From NCBI GenBank assembly GCA_017303415.1, contig JAFLBJ010000003.1, forward strand, positions 1 to 64,000: a stretch of DNA of 64,000 nt, in the 5' to 3' direction. The notes under the pieces are model-generated. The model saw only the letters and a list, made by a program, of their open reading frames with translations. It ran no database searches and was not told where the DNA came from. Positions 61,456-64,000 of the stretch are shown here, one piece after another. Numbering within the stretch: position 1 is the stretch's first letter; every line of letters starts with the position of its first letter. The stretch comes from Chitinophagales bacterium. GTDB taxonomy: Bacteria; Bacteroidota; Bacteroidia; Chitinophagales; Chitinophagaceae. The position numbers were made by a program, and so were the translations under genes.

Positions 61456-62355
61456 TCACAAACTCAAGGTCAACCCGACCCCTAAAATCTGCTTCAACTG
61501 AGTCTTCTGAATCACATCATCATCGTAGATAATATCCACGCTGATATTGGTAGCAAGTGCCTTGCTAAACTTCAGGGTGAGCAGGTTGGTCATCAGCAGG
61601 TCCACATTCTGGGGGTTACGCCGGTAATTGCTAAACAAATCCACCCGGCCAGTATATGTAGCCCATTTGGCAAGTGGTGTTGAATAGCGCGCTGTTGCAA
61701 ACGCACCTAATTCCAAATATGATTTTTCTCCGGCAGCCACTCCAAACAGATCCTGATTCAGAAAATCAGGATCTGTTTTTAATAAGAGACGTGCCGTAGC
61801 CGGAGAAATAAAAATGGAAAATTTATCACTGGGCTGGTAGTTGAAGCCAGGCGACAGGAGGATCTTTCCGGGGGAAAACAGATTCGAAATCTTTACTTCC
61901 GGAGTTTGATTGTAATTATAACCAGGTATGGCCTGGGTAAACAGATTGGCTAAAAGGCCGTATGACCATTTTCCCTCTCCTATCTTCCGGCCGTATTTAC
62001 TGGTGATATCGATACGGTCATCGATCTTGCGAAATCTATTAAAGCTGGTGGCATTTTGAAACCCAAGGGCGATCTCAAAAAAATTGTCCCAGGTATATCG
62101 ATCCGCTTTGTACTGTACGGCATAACTCAATAAACCATTTATGCCAAACGTATTTTGCTCTCCACCCGCGGCCCAGTTGCTCAGGGAGCCCTGGTTGAGG
62201 TTTATCAACAGGGTTCCGCCCTTTTTCCAGCCCATGCTGTCCAGGCTTTTTACCTCTTTATTACTGGCTGACTGAAGTTCTTTGACGGTTCCGTCTTGAG
62301 CGGTAAGGGTAAACGAACTAATGATAAGGAATAAATAAAGTAGTGTCTTTTTCAT
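61456..62355 (-). CDS. DUF3078 family outer-membrane-like protein, copy 2
   Basis: A 299-residue paralog of the preceding gene with signal peptide (ends near TLTAQDG). Shared features include GGTLLINLNQGSLSNWAAGGEQNTFGINGLLSYAV, VDIIYDDDVIQKTQLKQILGVGLTL at the C-terminus (compare DMIYDDDQKQFGALRN in copy 1) and the W-A-x-G motif. Beta-barrel-like. It starts 27 bp after mscL in the same direction. Function unknown. Confidence 0.85.
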   Translation of the reverse strand: MKKTLLYLFLIISSFTLTAQDGTVKELQSASNKEVKSLDSMGWKKGGTLLINLNQGSLSNWAAGGEQNTFGINGLLSYAVQYKADRYTWDNFFEIALGFQNATSFNRFRKIDDRIDITSKYGRKIGEGKWSYGLLANLFTQAIPGYNYNQTPEVKISNLFSPGKILLSPGFNYQPSDKFSIFISPATARLLLKTDPDFLNQDLFGVAAGEKSYLELGAFATARYSTPLAKWATYTGRVDLFSNYRRNPQNVDLLMTNLLTLKFSKALATNISVDIIYDDDVIQKTQLKQILGVGLTLSL

Positions 62356-62382
62356 ATTTTCTGATAATATAAATCGAACGAA

Positions 62383-62751
62383 TTACTTTTTCAATGCATC
62401 CCGGATCTCCCGAAGCAAAGTAATTTCTTCCGGAGTTGGAGCCGGAGCTGCCTCTTCCTTTTTCTTCATACTGTTCATGGCTTTCACCACCAGGAAGAGA
62501 ATAAAGGCGATCACTACAAACTTGATGATAGCGGCCAGAAACTTACCATACTTGACAGCCCCCCAGGTGAGTTGGTCAATGTCTTTCGCATCAAGTTTTT
62601 CCAGCGCTGGAGTAAGAAGAAGCGGCGTGATCACATCGTCTACAAGCGAGGAGATGATGGCCCCAAAGGCACCACCGATGATAACGGCAATCGCCAGGTC
62701 GAGCATATTGCCTTTTACAGCAAACTCTTTGAATTCTTTAAGCATTCCCAT
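62383..62751 (-). CDS. mscL: Large-conductance mechanosensitive channel MscL
   Basis: A 122-residue channel that opens when the membrane is stretched and releases solutes upon osmotic downshift. The two membrane helices (first LDLAIAVIIGGAFGAIISSLVDDVITP, second FVVIAFILFLVVKAM) and the charged C-terminal helix KKEEAAPAPTPEEITLLREIRDAL are typical. M1 and M3 are both possible starts. It is followed at 27 bp by the second DUF3078 gene. Confidence 0.95.
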   Translation of the reverse strand: MGMLKEFKEFAVKGNMLDLAIAVIIGGAFGAIISSLVDDVITPLLLTPALEKLDAKDIDQLTWGAVKYGKFLAAIIKFVVIAFILFLVVKAMNSMKKKEEAAPAPTPEEITLLREIRDALKK

Positions 62752-62832
62752 AATGGTTGGTTTTTAAATGTTTGAAATATTAAATAAAGTTAGCATAAGT
62801 AGTTTATGAACCATAAAAGGTTGCATGCCCTT

Positions 62833-63576
62833 TTATTTTTTTAATCCGGGGTATTTCATCTCCAATCCCTGTAAAAGATTGTACAAATGTGAGGCGATCA
62901 CAAATTCCTTGTACCAGTTCTGGTCAGCCGGTACGATCACCCAGGGTGGCTGATTGCAGTGGGTGAAGCAATCATTGTAAACCTTCATGTAGTCATCCCA
63001 TTTTTTGGCTTCTTCGAGGTCCCTTTCATTGTATTTCCACATTTTGGCCGGGTCATGAAGTCTTTCCTGTAAGCGTTCATTCTGTTCCTCGGGTGAAACA
63101 TGGAGGTAGAATTTGAGGATATGAGTTTGATTGTGTTCCTGAAGCTGTTGTTCAAAATCATTGATCGCCTTCATCCTTTTTTTAGCGGTCGTATCATCAC
63201 ACCATCCATGGACACGGGTAACAAGGATATCTTCATAATGAGAGCGATTGAATATCTGTATCATGCCTTTGGGCGGAACATGGCGATGGATACGCCATAG
63301 AAAATCGTGGGATAACTCTTCCGGGGTAGGCACTTTAAAGGATTGTACCCGAACGCCCTGAGGGTTCATTTGTCCAAATACATTCCGGATCACTCCGTCT
63401 TTTCCACTGGCATCCATGCCCTGAAGGATGATCAATACCGAATGTTTGCCTTCGGCAAAAAGAAGGTTCTGCAGGTCATCCAGCTTATCTAATATCTCCC
63501 GGGTCTTTTTCTTGGTATTCTCTTTATCAAAATCCTTTGGAGCGCGTGTGGATAAGGAAGTAAGTTGTTTTGCCAT
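62833..63576 (-). CDS. Polyphosphate kinase 2 family protein
   Basis: A 247-residue PPK2-type phosphotransferase that moves phosphate between polyphosphate and nucleotides. Walker A-like GMDASGKDG (residues about 51-59), Walker B-like FNRSHYEDIL and the lid (basic, KKRMKAINDFEQQL) are present. The subclass (AMP, ADP or GDP phosphorylation) cannot be fixed from sequence alone. No partner gene is adjacent. Confidence 0.9.
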   Translation of the reverse strand: MAKQLTSLSTRAPKDFDKENTKKKTREILDKLDDLQNLLFAEGKHSVLIILQGMDASGKDGVIRNVFGQMNPQGVRVQSFKVPTPEELSHDFLWRIHRHVPPKGMIQIFNRSHYEDILVTRVHGWCDDTTAKKRMKAINDFEQQLQEHNQTHILKFYLHVSPEEQNERLQERLHDPAKMWKYNERDLEEAKKWDDYMKVYNDCFTHCNQPPWVIVPADQNWYKEFVIASHLYNLLQGLEMKYPGLKK

Positions 63577-63646
63577 GCCAGGTGTTTATGACCGAAAATA
63601 AAAAAGTTTCGTCGCTTTGAGTCTGATTGGTGAATTTTGTCGGCTT

Positions 63647-64000
63647 ATGAATTCCAGCAAAGGGTTTGCCAATTGGGCGATTTTTATCCTGCTCTGTATA
63701 ATTTGGGGTAGTTCTTTTATCCTGATGAAGTGGAGCCGGGAGGGGTTAAATGCCACCCAGATCGCATCGGTCAGGATCTTTGCTGCGGGATTGGTCTTTC
63801 TTCCATTTGGGATACTTTACTTCCGACAGATCCCTCGCAATAAACTTCATCTCGTTCTTCTTTCCGCTCTTTTTGGCAATCTGTTTCCCGCTTACCTTTT
63901 TGCCGCGGCCATTGCCAAAAAGGTTGATAGTTCCCTGGCGGGTATCCTCAATTCACTCACCCCCTTGTTTGTCGTAGTGATCGGAGTGCTGGTCTTTCGT
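63647..64000 (+). CDS. EamA family transporter, cut by the window end
   Basis: The first 118 codons of a drug/metabolite transporter (EamA). The start is MNSSKGFANWAIFIL. Helices 1-4 are visible: WAIFILLCIIWGSSFILMKW, IASVRIFAAGLVFLPFGIL, LVLLSALFGNLFPAYLF and LAGILNSLTPLFVVVIGVL. The frame runs to the last base of the window, so the length and C-terminus are unknown. Substrate unknown. Confidence 0.85.
   Translation, partial: MNSSKGFANWAIFILLCIIWGSSFILMKWSREGLNATQIASVRIFAAGLVFLPFGILYFRQIPRNKLHLVLLSALFGNLFPAYLFAAAIAKKVDSSLAGILNSLTPLFVVVIGVLVFR

Overview
The window is chromosomal DNA of a member of the Bacteroidota, most likely Chitinophagaceae or a close relative. The evidence is: type IX secretion (T9SS) C-terminal sorting domains; a SprB-repeat, gliding-associated giant protein; several promoters of the Bacteroidetes TAnnTTTG type with no Shine-Dalgarno sites; paired DUF1800/DUF1501 genes; two DUF3078 proteins; a LytS/LytTR two-component pair; an archaeal-type GGGP synthase; and a class II ribonucleotide reductase. 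Genes are dense and mostly housekeeping. No rRNA, CRISPR array, insertion sequence or recognisable prophage was seen.

Layout. 1-2.3 kb is an AT-rich accessory patch: two unrelated leftward genes (a DUF6896-like protein and a MORN-like lipoprotein) separated by three copies of a long direct repeat and a cluster of short hairpins. 2.3-10 kb: YifB/ComM ATPase, a retropepsin-like protease, a secreted GH2-GH53 fusion glycosidase facing an ABC exporter, and DUF2721. 10-20 kb: DUF1800/DUF1501, thiolase, a small secreted protein-pyrD-terC run, rsmE and dnaB. 20-30 kb: pheT-coiled coil-zapA, a TlpA-like thioredoxin, rny, rplS, tatA-gatA-lytic transglycosylase, and a DUF6934 protein with a 50-residue partner. 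30-40 kb: an acidic protein coupled to pabB, purA, the SprB-repeat protein and Rel. 40-45 kb: tRNA-Leu(TAG) with trigger factor, two tandem clpP genes and clpX, a protein-quality-control block. 45-53 kb: an uncharacterised pair of lipoproteins and the B12-dependent ribonucleotide reductase. 53-64 kb: GGGP synthase, an M28 peptidase, LytTR/LytS, dxs, OsmC, scpA, two DUF3078 proteins, mscL, ppk2 and a truncated EamA transporter.

The most striking feature outside the genes is a set of at least twelve intergenic inverted repeats. Their arms are made of short degenerate units, and several unrelated sequence families are present. They sit at convergent junctions or between operons, and one supplies the last codons of terC. 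Other points worth checking are the repeat-separated cassette-like patch at the left end, three DnaA-box-like sites at exactly 21-bp spacing between dnaB and pheT, the GH2-GH53 fusion, tandem clpP genes, the overlapping lipoprotein pair, and a Tat-like signal combined with a T9SS tail on the DUF1501 protein.
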